Below are positions 17,485 to 25,759 of a DNA stretch of 64,000 bases, in pieces. The stretch is taken from the NCBI GenBank assembly GCA_902536065.1, contig CACAVZ010000004.1, positions 62,001 to 126,000 of the forward strand, read 5' to 3'. Origin of the DNA: an uncultured Synechococcaceae cyanobacterium (GTDB lineage: Bacteria; Cyanobacteriota; Cyanobacteriia; PCC-6307; Cyanobiaceae). Position numbers and translations under genes: made by a program. The notes beneath the pieces are model-generated. The model was not told where the DNA came from. It searched no databases and saw only the letters and a program-made list of their open reading frames with translations. The stretch's first letter is position 1; every line of letters starts with the position of its first letter.

Positions 17485-19230
17485 ATGGAAAATTTGAAGT
17501 TAAAAGTTATATCTAAATACTTAAGGCCATATAAAAAAGAATTTTTATATGGAGCTTTAGCGCTTTTGATGGTAAATATATTAAGCGTTGTAATACCTTT
17601 AGAAGTCAAAAATATAATTGACCAATTACAAACTGGGTTTTCTTCGAATTTTATAATTTCTAAATCATTGTGGTTAATTTTATTAGCAACATTGATGGGT
17701 TTAATCAGACTATTTTCAAGACAAATAGTCTTCGGAATAGGTAGAAAGGTTGAAGTAAATCTTCGTCAGAAACTTTTCGATCATTTGCTAATTCAAGATC
17801 CAGAATGGATACAAAAAAAAGGAAGTGGGGACATTATTAGTAGAGCTACAAGCGATGTTGAGAATATTAGAAGGCTTTTAGGATTTACTGTTTTAAGTCT
17901 TTGCAACATTGTATTGGCTTATTCATTCACCATTCCATCGATGTTTTCGATAAATAAAGTATTGACAATATCCTCATTAATGATATTTCCAATGATTTTA
18001 GGGATCGTAAGCTTATTTGGAGGTAAAATGGTAAATCAAAGAAAAGCTCAACAAGAATCATTATCTAAACTAAGTGATCTGATTCAAGAAGATCTTTCAG
18101 GCATAAGCGCGATTAAAATTTACGCTCAAGAAAATGCTGAGAAGAAAGAATTTAATATATTTAATAATGATTATCGAAATTCGGCGATAAAACTTGCAAG
18201 AACAGCAAGTACCTTATTTCCATTGTTGCAGGGTATTTCATCAATTTCATTATTGATTTTAATTGGGTTAGGAACTTTCCAATTAGAGAGTGGATTTATT
18301 TCAATAGGTGGTTTAGTAGCATTAATTCTTTATGTAGAAAGACTTGTTTTCCCTACGGCTCTTTTAGGTTTTACATTGAATACTTTTCAACTAGGCCAGG
18401 TAAGTTTAGATCGTGTAGAAGAAATTTTTCAAAATACTCCAAGAATAGTAGATGGATCAAACACAAAATTTTTAGAGAGAAAGATAAAAGGAATGTTAGA
18501 AGCAAAAAACTTAACTATAAAATACCCAGGATCAAATTTTAATTCACTAAATTGCCTTAATTTTAAAATCTATCCTGGAGAACTTATTGCAATAGTTGGA
18601 CCTGTAGGTTGTGGCAAAACAACACTAGCAAGGTCTCTTGGAAGAACTATTGAAATTCCAAACTGTCAATTATTTTTAGATGAAATTGATTTAAAAAATA
18701 TTAAGTTAGAAGACCTTAGAAAAAATATTGCTATTGTTCCGCAAGAAGCATTTTTATTTACTTCTACAATCTCAGAAAATCTGCGCTTTGGAGAACCTAA
18801 AGCATCAAAGAAATTAGTAAAGGAAAGTGCTTCAAAGGCTGGGTTGATCGATGATATAAATAATTTTCCTCAGAAATTTAAAACAATTGTTGGTGAAAGA
18901 GGTATTACACTAAGTGGAGGACAGAGGCAAAGAACAGCACTTGGAAGAGCATTACTAGTAAATTCTCCTATTGTTGTTCTTGATGATGCTTTAGCAAGTG
19001 TAGACAATAAAACAGCAGCAACAATAATAGATGAAATGCGAGAAAGAAGTAATAAAACAATTATAATGATTAGTCACCAACTATCTGTAGCTGCTACTTG
19101 TGACAGGGTTTTAGTAATGGATAAAGGAGAAATAGTACAAGAAGGTAAACATAATGATTTATTAAAGAAGGAAGGGCTATATAAAAAACTCTGGGAAAGA
19201 GAACTAGCTACCAGTATTGCTAATAGCTAG
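17485..19230 (+). CDS. ABC exporter, fused permease and ATPase
   Basis: A half-transporter of the MsbA/multidrug type (581 aa). About six membrane helices fill residues 1-310, followed by a nucleotide-binding domain. Walker A is GPVGCGKTT from Gly372, the signature LSGGQRQR begins near residue 476, and Walker B is PIVVLDDALAS. The switch His is in MISHQLS. The Walker A has Val where most exporters have Ser/Asn. Walker B ends in Asp-Asp rather than Asp-Glu, so catalysis by this site may be weak and a partner half-transporter is possible. Substrate unknown. Confidence 0.9.
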   Translation: MENLKLKVISKYLRPYKKEFLYGALALLMVNILSVVIPLEVKNIIDQLQTGFSSNFIISKSLWLILLATLMGLIRLFSRQIVFGIGRKVEVNLRQKLFDHLLIQDPEWIQKKGSGDIISRATSDVENIRRLLGFTVLSLCNIVLAYSFTIPSMFSINKVLTISSLMIFPMILGIVSLFGGKMVNQRKAQQESLSKLSDLIQEDLSGISAIKIYAQENAEKKEFNIFNNDYRNSAIKLARTASTLFPLLQGISSISLLILIGLGTFQLESGFISIGGLVALILYVERLVFPTALLGFTLNTFQLGQVSLDRVEEIFQNTPRIVDGSNTKFLERKIKGMLEAKNLTIKYPGSNFNSLNCLNFKIYPGELIAIVGPVGCGKTTLARSLGRTIEIPNCQLFLDEIDLKNIKLEDLRKNIAIVPQEAFLFTSTISENLRFGEPKASKKLVKESASKAGLIDDINNFPQKFKTIVGERGITLSGGQRQRTALGRALLVNSPIVVLDDALASVDNKTAATIIDEMRERSNKTIIMISHQLSVAATCDRVLVMDKGEIVQEGKHNDLLKKEGLYKKLWERELATSIANS

Positions 19231-19266
19231 AATCAATTTTTAATTTATAAGTTGAAAATTTAGGTA

Positions 19267-19995
19267 ATGTTAAAATTTCTAAAAAAAATCATGAATAATG
19301 AATATTCAACTTTGGATAACGAAATGTCTTACTTACATAGAATTCTAAAAACAGATATTAAAAAAGATCCTAATCCGAAGGAAGATGAAATAATATTTGG
19401 ATGTGGATGTTTCTGGGGAGCCGAAAAATGTTTTTGGAAACTTCCTGGAGTTGTTACAACTTCTGTAGGTTATGCTGGTGGTGAAAAAGAAAATCCAACA
19501 TACTATGAAGTTTGCTCCGGTTTAACTGGTCATTCAGAAGTTGTAAGAGTTATCTGGAACAAGAGTGAAATAGATATAAGCGATTTATTAAAAATGTTTT
19601 GGGAATGTCATGACCCTACACAGAAAAATAGACAAGGTAATGATATGGGTTCTCAATATAGATCAGCGATATATTTTAAAAATGAAAATAATAAAAGAAC
19701 TATATTAGCCAGCAAAGAACAATATCAAAAAGAATTAAATAAAAAAAATCTAGGTTCAATTAAAACAGAAATAAAAATGATTAATTCATATTTTTATGCT
19801 GAACAATATCATCAACAATATCTTGCTTCATCAGGCGGCAGACAATATTGTTCAGCTTCGCCCACAAAAGTTAAATTGGGAGAATTCAAAGGAAGTAATT
19901 ACAAATTAAAAGATCATATATGGGAAAACTTTAATTGGGAAGTTGATAAATGTGTATTGAGATCTGATAATAATCCTATAAAGAATGACAAATAA
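19267..19995 (+). CDS. msrA: Peptide methionine-S-sulfoxide reductase MsrA
   Basis: Repairs oxidised methionine in proteins. The catalytic Cys48 is in GCGCFWGAEKCFW, followed by VGYAGG, PTYYEVCSGLTGHSEVV and FWECHDPTQKNRQGNDMGSQYRS, all standard MsrA blocks. A short C-terminal tail includes Cys-containing segments that could serve as resolving cysteines. 242 aa including an N-terminal extension of about 35 residues. The start at 19267 is an ATG. The gene ends 27 bases before tRNA-Pro. Confidence 0.95.
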   Translation: MLKFLKKIMNNEYSTLDNEMSYLHRILKTDIKKDPNPKEDEIIFGCGCFWGAEKCFWKLPGVVTTSVGYAGGEKENPTYYEVCSGLTGHSEVVRVIWNKSEIDISDLLKMFWECHDPTQKNRQGNDMGSQYRSAIYFKNENNKRTILASKEQYQKELNKKNLGSIKTEIKMINSYFYAEQYHQQYLASSGGRQYCSASPTKVKLGEFKGSNYKLKDHIWENFNWEVDKCVLRSDNNPIKNDK

Positions 19996-20022
19996 AACCA
20001 AATTATCTTTATAGTGATAAAA

Positions 20023-20096
20023 CGGGGCGTAGCGCAGCTTGGTAGCGCACCACTTTGGGGTAGTGGGGGTCGTGGGTTCAAATCCCGCCGTTCCGA
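20023..20096 (+). tRNA. tRNA-Pro (anticodon GGG)
   Basis: A 74-base cloverleaf. The acceptor arm CGGGGCG pairs with CGTTCCG with two G-U pairs, and the discriminator is A. The D-arm contains AGCGCAGCTTGGTAGCGCA, the anticodon stem is CCACT/AGTGG with the 7-base loop TTGGGGT, and the T-arm reads GTGGGTTCAAATCCCGC. Position 33 is T and the anticodon is GGG, giving proline. CCA is not encoded. Confidence 0.96.
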
Positions 20097-20249
20097 TCAT
20101 TTATCTTCATCATTTATAAGGGATTTATAAAGCTTATATGAGCTTATGCCAACAGCTATGAAGGTAAAAGATGAAAAAAATGCTAATACCAGTATCGTAA
20201 GATTTGAAACTTCAACTTCACCTAGTTGGAAAGATATAAAAAGATTCAT
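20097..20249 (-). CDS. Small single-helix membrane protein
   Basis: A 50-residue ORF (MNLFISFQLGEVEVSNL at the start, LYKSLINDEDK at the end) with one strong hydrophobic segment, LTILVLAFFSSFTFIAVGI. It has an ATG start and a stop immediately beside the 3' end of tRNA-Pro on the opposite strand. Size and shape resemble the small subunits of photosynthetic or NDH complexes, but I do not recognise the family. It fills an otherwise empty gap between the tRNA and uppP. Confidence 0.55.
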   Translation of the reverse strand: MNLFISFQLGEVEVSNLTILVLAFFSSFTFIAVGISSYKLYKSLINDEDK

Positions 20250-20304
20250 AAAACATTTTTTTTAAACATTAACATAGTTGCTAAGAATTTTTATTTAAGA
20301 CGAA

Positions 20305-21105
20305 TTACAAATTCAGTAGAATTATTACACCAAAAACAACACGATATACGATAAAAATTTTCAAACCATTTGAAGAAAAATATTTTAATAAGAAATCGAT
20401 AGCTAATAACGAAGAGATAAAGGCCGTAATAAGTCCAACAACTAGTGGAAAAAAATTTAATGAGTTAAATTCATTAAAATATGAAACAAATTCAACAATA
20501 GCGGCAAGAGAAATGGCTGGAATCCCTAAAAGAAAGGAGAACTTGGCGGCATCACCTCTTCCCCATCCTGACAGTAGAGCGGTAGAAATAGTAATACCAG
20601 ATCTTGAGACTCCTGGAAAAATGGCAAATGCTTGAGAAAGACCTATTAGAAAACTATCTAGATAATTATGGTTATTTAAATTTTTAGAGCCTGCTTTTTG
20701 ATTATCAGCTAAGTACATAAAAAAAGCCATAAGGAAAGAAACTAAAGCTATTGATAAATTTGAACGAAGAATATTATCAAAAAAATAAGGGAAAAATAAT
20801 TTTATAATCCCACCAAAGAAAATAATAGGTATGGTGCCAACAAAAATTGATCTAAATAAACTTTGATTTAATAGATATTCAAAAAATTTATTAGAATATT
20901 TAATTCGAAAATTAAAAATATCAATCCTAAAATAGAAGAGCAGAGCTAAAACACTCCCAATTTGAATAATTGCAGACAACGATGGGCCTGGATCATCAAT
21001 TCCAAAAAAAAGAGATATGACTTTTAAATGAGCGGTACTACTTACAGGGATAAATTCTGTTAAACCTTGAATTAAGCCATATAAGATAAATCTAAAATAT
21101 TCCAA
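20305..21105 (-). CDS. uppP: Undecaprenyl-diphosphatase (BacA/UppP)
   Basis: Integral membrane phosphatase that recycles undecaprenyl pyrophosphate, the lipid carrier for peptidoglycan and other wall polymers. The two signature motifs are present: GLTEFIPVSSTAHLKV near the N-terminus and FPGVSRSGITIS in the middle. About seven to eight membrane helices, 266 aa, normal length. The start is TTG at 21105; no better ATG lies nearby in frame. Confidence 0.95.
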   Translation of the reverse strand: MEYFRFILYGLIQGLTEFIPVSSTAHLKVISLFFGIDDPGPSLSAIIQIGSVLALLFYFRIDIFNFRIKYSNKFFEYLLNQSLFRSIFVGTIPIIFFGGIIKLFFPYFFDNILRSNLSIALVSFLMAFFMYLADNQKAGSKNLNNHNYLDSFLIGLSQAFAIFPGVSRSGITISTALLSGWGRGDAAKFSFLLGIPAISLAAIVEFVSYFNEFNSLNFFPLVVGLITAFISSLLAIDFLLKYFSSNGLKIFIVYRVVFGVIILLNL

Positions 21106-21185
21106 AAATTTTTAATCTCCTAATTAATTAATAGCAGATTAGGAAATGTAATTTACATTTAATAAGTAAAAGCTAATATAAAAAA

Positions 21186-21458
21186 ATGAAAAAGAAATCT
21201 TTTTTAATACTATTTTTTATTTATTCTTTAATCTTTTCTGTTTCTGTAAAAGCTAATTATTTTTTAGTAATTGGAACATATAGACAAGGACCAGGTGGAA
21301 GACCAGAGGTAAGTGGAATAACAAGTCCTTCTTTACATTCTATCCCCATGAAAGACTTGAATACATGTAAAAAAGCAGGCGAAAAGATTACGAACGTGAT
21401 ATATAAACCTGTTTGGCAATTTGATAGTAGATGGACCTGTGTAATGAGCGGTGATTAG
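21186..21458 (+). CDS. Small secreted protein
   Basis: A 90-residue protein with a signal peptide (KKKSFLILFFIYSLIFSVSVKA, cleavage likely after VKA). The mature portion begins NYFLVIGTYRQGPGGRPEV and contains two Cys that could form a disulfide. ATG start. It has no clear family that I recognise and is probably periplasmic or lumenal. It is transcribed divergently from uppP. Confidence 0.7.
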   Translation: MKKKSFLILFFIYSLIFSVSVKANYFLVIGTYRQGPGGRPEVSGITSPSLHSIPMKDLNTCKKAGEKITNVIYKPVWQFDSRWTCVMSGD

Positions 21459-21467
21459 AATTTAAAG

Positions 21468-21602
21468 TTACCTTTTAACGTCATGAGCACAACCATCTCC
21501 TTTATAATTTTCACTTTCGTAAAAATCATTTTTTGTTCCAAAGTAAGCCGTTAACAACACAAATGGTAAGCTTAATATAAATAAAATAGTGGTTAAATCC
21601 AT
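21468..21602 (-). CDS. Small single-helix membrane protein (44 aa)
   Basis: The ORF starts MDLTTILFILSLPFVLLTAYFG and ends KGDGCAHDVKR. The N-terminal half is a membrane helix; the tail is hydrophilic with one Cys and one His. Another tiny membrane ORF starts on the same strand 194 bases upstream. The shape is that of small photosynthetic-complex subunits, but I cannot assign it to one. Confidence 0.6.
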   Translation of the reverse strand: MDLTTILFILSLPFVLLTAYFGTKNDFYESENYKGDGCAHDVKR

Positions 21603-21670
21603 AATTAAAAATCTCAACTAGTAAGGTTATAAAAATTTAATAACCATTTCATTGTTCATAAAACTCCTCG

Positions 21671-21796
21671 TTAATAATCTGTAGGTCCTTTAATGCCAAG
21701 ATAAAAGAAGGCACCTAAACCAATTAAGAGTAAAACTCCTGCAATAGCAGCGGAAGGTACAAAACCTCCAATTGCAAAAGAGGAAAAATAATTCAT
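21671..21796 (-). CDS. Small single-helix membrane protein (41 aa), photosynthetic-complex-like
   Basis: The ORF begins MNYFSSFAIGGFVPSAAIAG, continues with the helix VLLLIGLGAFFYLGI and ends KGPTDY. One glycine-rich transmembrane helix with short polar ends is typical of small subunits of photosystems, cytochrome b6f or NDH-1. I do not recognise a specific match. ATG start; no neighbour overlaps it. Confidence 0.6.
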   Translation of the reverse strand: MNYFSSFAIGGFVPSAAIAGVLLLIGLGAFFYLGIKGPTDY

Positions 21797-21885
21797 ATCT
21801 AGAACTAAAACTAGTTAGATAATATCAATAAAATTTAAGTATTTGTAAAAAATTTTGACATGAATACAATTGAAGGATTTCTGCA

Positions 21886-22113
21886 TTAAGCAACTAAAGT
21901 CGAATCTTCATTATCCGCAGAAATTCTTATTCTCTCTTCCAATTTAGGACCGTATAATTCATTTCCCCATATTTCTACTCTTGAATCATTTGGGGCCATA
22001 AAAGTAAGGATGTCAGTTGGGAATAGGACTCTCTCTAAAAAAAAATTTGATGGACCAACACACCTCAAAACAACCATTCTACATCCCTCATTTTTGTAGG
22101 AAAACTCAACCAT
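21886..22113 (-). CDS. DUF1830 cyanobacterial protein
   Basis: A 75-residue soluble protein. The segment VLRCVGPSNFFLERVLFPTDILTFMAPNDSRVEIW fits the DUF1830 pattern, in which an aromatic-ERV-FPG/T block is followed by a hydrophobic strand and Glu-Ile. It is somewhat shorter than many relatives. ATG start at 22113. Function unknown. It lies about 85 bases downstream of the small membrane protein gene on the same strand. Confidence 0.72.
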   Translation of the reverse strand: MVEFSYKNEGCRMVVLRCVGPSNFFLERVLFPTDILTFMAPNDSRVEIWGNELYGPKLEERIRISADNEDSTLVA

Positions 22114-22199
22114 CTCTAAACATAAAACATATTGTATTAAACACTATTTAGAGTTACTAATAATGTATAAAAAATTACTGAAAAAAAAATTTAAAAAAA

Positions 22200-23144
22200 C
22201 TACGAGTTTAATCCTGCCTCAACTAAATTTCTTTCTTGATCAATTAATAATAATGCATAAGAATTTATAACATCAAAACTTTTTTGAGGAATAGAAACAT
22301 TAAGCATTCTCAGGAAATTAGATAATTTAACATCTTTGAGAGCATTTCCTTTTTTTAATAACATTTCTTTTTCTTGATTAGTCTTCCACATATTCATATA
22401 TTCAAACTTCAAAGGCTTTAAATGCCAAATATTGTCTATTAAAGTCCAAATATCTAAATATTCGTTTAGGTTATTTTGAATGTTCAGCACATAAGAGGAT
22501 TCTTGATTACTCAAATTTGTTGTATCTAATGGTCGATCATTTATGTCAATATGGTAGGGTTTGGCTCCCAAAAACCATCCTTCAAGAATTAATAAATCAG
22601 GTTTATCTAATCTCCAATGAGATCTATCTCCTAAACCATTTCTCAAAGATTTATCGAAAACCGGTACATTTAATTCTCCATTTATCTTCCAATCAAATAA
22701 TTTTTCATACATTAATTTTACTGAGTGACTACCAGGAAATCCTCTTGAAACATCCCACGGATTATTCTTAATTGCTAATTTCATTTCGTCTGATGGTAGA
22801 TAAAAGTCGTCAATTGAAATAACAGCAAGTTTGAAGTTTAATTTTAACGATATAGCTTCAAGCCATTTACCTAGTGTTGTTTTACCTGTACCAGGTAGAG
22901 CAGAGATTCCTATTATTTTTCTATCAGGAAAATAATTTTGAAAATTATAAGCTTGAGATAAAAGAGGTAAAGCTAAACCCCAAATCCAATCATCACTTAC
23001 TTTATTATTCCAATACTGATCAATTGAAAGAATATTTTTTTGATTATTCCAAAAATTGAACCAATCATCTAATGATTCCCAACCAATATCAATAATTAAT
23101 TCTTCAAATTTATCAAGAGGAAAATTAATATCTAAATCTTTCAT
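22200..23144 (-). CDS. D-glycerate 3-kinase-like P-loop kinase
   Basis: The P-loop GISALPGTGKTTLG, the Asp pair in VISIDDFYLPS, and the block NPWDVSRGFPGSHSV with LILEGWFLG match the plant/cyanobacterial glycerate kinase (GLYK) family, related to uridine kinase and PRK. The family makes 3-phosphoglycerate from D-glycerate in photorespiration. Here it is 4 bases downstream of the glucosylglycerate-phosphate phosphatase gene, so it may also recover glycerate released from glucosylglycerate. 314 aa, apparently full length. Confidence 0.85.
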   Translation of the reverse strand: MKDLDINFPLDKFEELIIDIGWESLDDWFNFWNNQKNILSIDQYWNNKVSDDWIWGLALPLLSQAYNFQNYFPDRKIIGISALPGTGKTTLGKWLEAISLKLNFKLAVISIDDFYLPSDEMKLAIKNNPWDVSRGFPGSHSVKLMYEKLFDWKINGELNVPVFDKSLRNGLGDRSHWRLDKPDLLILEGWFLGAKPYHIDINDRPLDTTNLSNQESSYVLNIQNNLNEYLDIWTLIDNIWHLKPLKFEYMNMWKTNQEKEMLLKKGNALKDVKLSNFLRMLNVSIPQKSFDVINSYALLLIDQERNLVEAGLNS

Positions 23145-23148
23145 CTTT

Positions 23149-23946
23149 CTAATTTAATTCTCGCTTATTTATCAATTTATTGATTTCATTTTTCCAACCA
23201 TATCCATTTGGTTCAGATGCCAAGGTAAACTCCAAATCTTTTAATTGATCTAGTAAATTTAAGTTAGGTCCATCAATTCCAGGGATAACAATTTTAATAT
23301 CTGAATTTAAAAGTAGAGGTAAGTCATTAGGAGAATCCCCCAAACCTATGATTTCTATATTTTGAATATTTGAATATTCTCTTAGAGCATTAATTGCTTT
23401 ACCTTTATTCGAATTTGTAGACAATAAGTGACTCATTCTATTTCCCTTAAAGATATCAACATTGAACTTTTTACAACTGGTATTAATTTTCTCTTCTAAA
23501 TAACATGGCGGATTTAAAAAAGGCATACTCCAGTGTCTATCGCGCATTAAGTTCAATGAGTTACCTTCTAAACCAGTGAGATGAGTAGCTTCTTGATCAG
23601 TTAATTTATTAAGAGGAGTAAGTTTGTAATCAATTTCAATAGAAATAAAATTTAAAATTTCTTCAAGAAATTCATATTTTATTCCAAGAATAATTTCTCC
23701 ATTAACTCTCTTAAGAGATTCGCCATATATTGCCGCACCATTTTCTACAATATAGGGATCCGTTAAATTTAATTCATTCCTAATAACTCTCACCTCTGAT
23801 GCAGTCTTGCTAGTACAGAGAATTACCGGGATAGATAATTTTTGTAATTTTTTTATAGTTTCTTTAGCAGGTGTTAAATCATATGAGTGATCCATTAAAG
23901 TACCATCTACATCACTTACTACCCAAATAGAAGAATTTTCTATCAT
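23149..23946 (-). CDS. Glucosyl-3-phosphoglycerate phosphatase (HAD, MPGP family)
   Basis: HAD-superfamily phosphatase of the mannosyl-/glucosyl-3-phosphoglycerate phosphatase type. Motif I is VVSDVDGTLMD, motif II is CTSK, YIVENGAAIY follows, and motif IV is GLGDSPNDLPLL. The substrate block RDRHWSMPF is characteristic. 265 aa. It would dephosphorylate the product of the divergent gpgS gene to give glucosylglycerate. It is 2 bases from the GH13 gene and 4 bases from the kinase gene, so the three are an operon. Confidence 0.88.
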   Translation of the reverse strand: MIENSSIWVVSDVDGTLMDHSYDLTPAKETIKKLQKLSIPVILCTSKTASEVRVIRNELNLTDPYIVENGAAIYGESLKRVNGEIILGIKYEFLEEILNFISIEIDYKLTPLNKLTDQEATHLTGLEGNSLNLMRDRHWSMPFLNPPCYLEEKINTSCKKFNVDIFKGNRMSHLLSTNSNKGKAINALREYSNIQNIEIIGLGDSPNDLPLLLNSDIKIVIPGIDGPNLNLLDQLKDLEFTLASEPNGYGWKNEINKLINKRELN

Positions 23947-23948
23947 AT

Positions 23949-25709
23949 TTATAAAGAACTAAGCCAAATAACTTGAAAAGGTTCAAGACTAATATTTTTA
24001 CAATTGTATTTAGTTGATGTTAAAAAATCTTGGGTATTGAAATCATTATCAATTATTTTTGGTAGATCATTATCATTCAATTGATAGTTAATTTTATTTT
24101 CAGTCATATTATGAATTGCGAAAACAGATTCAGGCCCATTACTTCTCTTGATTACAACAATATCACTTCTGCCTTTAGACAAACATTTCATTTCTGAACA
24201 AGGATGAAATTGGTTTAATTCTGATCTGATATCCATAGCATTACGAAGATATTTTAAATTTTTATTAGCATTAGATTCAGGGTTATTTAAAACGGCTAAA
24301 AGATTTTCTGATTTAAACTTTTCTCTATTTAGATCTCTTCTTTGACCTGTCATAGAAAAACTTTTGATATCATTTTCTGAAGCTAATAATGCTGGTAAAT
24401 AAAAGGCAGGGACCCCTTTCAGAGCCATTATTAATAATTGACTCAAAATAAATCTCTCATATTGAAATTTTTTAGCATCTCTACTGGAGTCTTCCATTGC
24501 ACTCCACCAACTAATATTTAATTCATAAGGTTTATCATCACCATTTGATAAACGTCTATGACTTACTAATCCGCCTCTTTTCTCACAATTAATTAATAAA
24601 TTTTTAATTCTCTGCTCATTCATTAAACCCTCAAGAGCTCTTAAACCAACACCATCATGTGATGCAGTGAAATTAAACAAAGTAGTATCTTCAGGTAATG
24701 AGGGCCAATCAAAAATCCATGAGTTAAGAATATCAGCTCTTGAAGTAATAATTGCCTCTAGGAGAAGAGGAGGTAATGGGAAATTGTATGCCATATGGGC
24801 TTCATCATCAGGAATTAGATAAGATAGATTTTCCTTCTGAGGGACATTAGTTTCAGTTATTAAAACTCCCTCATCAAGAAGATTATTTAATAAAACTCTT
24901 AGGAGTTTCACAATTGAATGTGCTTTTGGTAAATGCAAGCACGTTGTACCTGATTCTTTCCAAATAAAACCTACAGCATCAAGCCTTAACCATTTAATTC
25001 CATTAGATAAATAAGTAATTATTAAATTTAAGAACTCAAGGGTCATTTTTGGATTATGCCAATTCAAATCAATTTGATCTGGACCAAAAGTTGTCCAAAC
25101 TTGTTTAGGCCCATCTTCGGTATTTATTTGAGAAAACAAAGATGAACTTCTTGGCCTAACTACATTTGACCAGTCAAGATTTTGTTTCGGTGAAAAAACA
25201 TTTGATATGCCAGGTTCTTGGGATTTAATAAATTGTTGAACCCATGGGTGAGATGATGAAACATGGTTTAGTACTAAATCAGCCATCAAATCATGATTTT
25301 TAGAAATACTTTTGAGATCATCCCAATTACCAAATTTTTCTTCTAAAGAATCATAACTTGAGACTGCAAATCCTCCGTCACTTGTAGATTTCAAAAAAGG
25401 AAGAATATGTACAACTTTAGAAAGACTTCCAAAATGTTTACTTAATAACTCACCAAGAGTTGTTAATGTCGCCTCGCCATTTTTATAAATACCATCTGCA
25501 TAAGTTATCAAAACAGAGTGAGATTCATTCCACCTTTCCTTATCTTTTATTTCTTCATAAGCAGATTTCCCAGAGAAATCATCTAAAATCTGTAATAATT
25601 GGTTTGAAATAAAATTAATTTCTTCTGTAGTATTATTTGAATAAATTGTTTTTAACAATTTATAAATCTTTAATCTATCTAATTTTTTCTCTGAATCAAT
25701 TTGCTTCAC
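23949..25709 (-). CDS. GH13 sucrose-phosphorylase-like enzyme, probably glucosylglycerate phosphorylase
   Basis: GH13 subfamily-18-type protein (586 aa). Visible catalytic elements are DLVLNHVSSSHPWV (region I), WLRLDAVGFIWK (nucleophile Asp), LITETNVP (acid/base Glu) and FTASHDGVGLR (transition-state Asp). This subfamily includes sucrose phosphorylase and glucosylglycerate phosphorylase. The flanking gpgS, phosphatase and glycerate kinase genes favour the latter, which splits glucosylglycerate with phosphate to glucose-1-phosphate and glycerate. The start is GTG at 25709. Specificity is inferred from context. Confidence 0.82.
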   Translation of the reverse strand: MKQIDSEKKLDRLKIYKLLKTIYSNNTTEEINFISNQLLQILDDFSGKSAYEEIKDKERWNESHSVLITYADGIYKNGEATLTTLGELLSKHFGSLSKVVHILPFLKSTSDGGFAVSSYDSLEEKFGNWDDLKSISKNHDLMADLVLNHVSSSHPWVQQFIKSQEPGISNVFSPKQNLDWSNVVRPRSSSLFSQINTEDGPKQVWTTFGPDQIDLNWHNPKMTLEFLNLIITYLSNGIKWLRLDAVGFIWKESGTTCLHLPKAHSIVKLLRVLLNNLLDEGVLITETNVPQKENLSYLIPDDEAHMAYNFPLPPLLLEAIITSRADILNSWIFDWPSLPEDTTLFNFTASHDGVGLRALEGLMNEQRIKNLLINCEKRGGLVSHRRLSNGDDKPYELNISWWSAMEDSSRDAKKFQYERFILSQLLIMALKGVPAFYLPALLASENDIKSFSMTGQRRDLNREKFKSENLLAVLNNPESNANKNLKYLRNAMDIRSELNQFHPCSEMKCLSKGRSDIVVIKRSNGPESVFAIHNMTENKINYQLNDNDLPKIIDNDFNTQDFLTSTKYNCKNISLEPFQVIWLSSL

Positions 25710-25726
25710 TTTGAAAAAATCAACGA

Positions 25727-25738
25727 AGTATTAATACT
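25727..25738. promoter_or_regulatory. 12-bp palindrome in the divergent gpgS/GH13 promoter
   Basis: AGTATTAATACT is a perfect palindrome in the 50-base gap between the two divergent starts. It overlaps a possible -10 for gpgS (TACTAT at 25735-25740). It may be a shared operator or simply back-to-back -10 elements. The symmetry is seen directly; any function is inferred. Confidence 0.35.
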
Positions 25739-25759
25739 ATTCTGCACATCAATTAGAAA

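Noticed and set aside
19906..20100. A 64-codon minus-strand ORF starting MIGTAGFEPTTPTTPKWCATK
   Set aside because: It is the well-known false ORF read through a tRNA gene; the bases form a complete tRNA-Pro cloverleaf.
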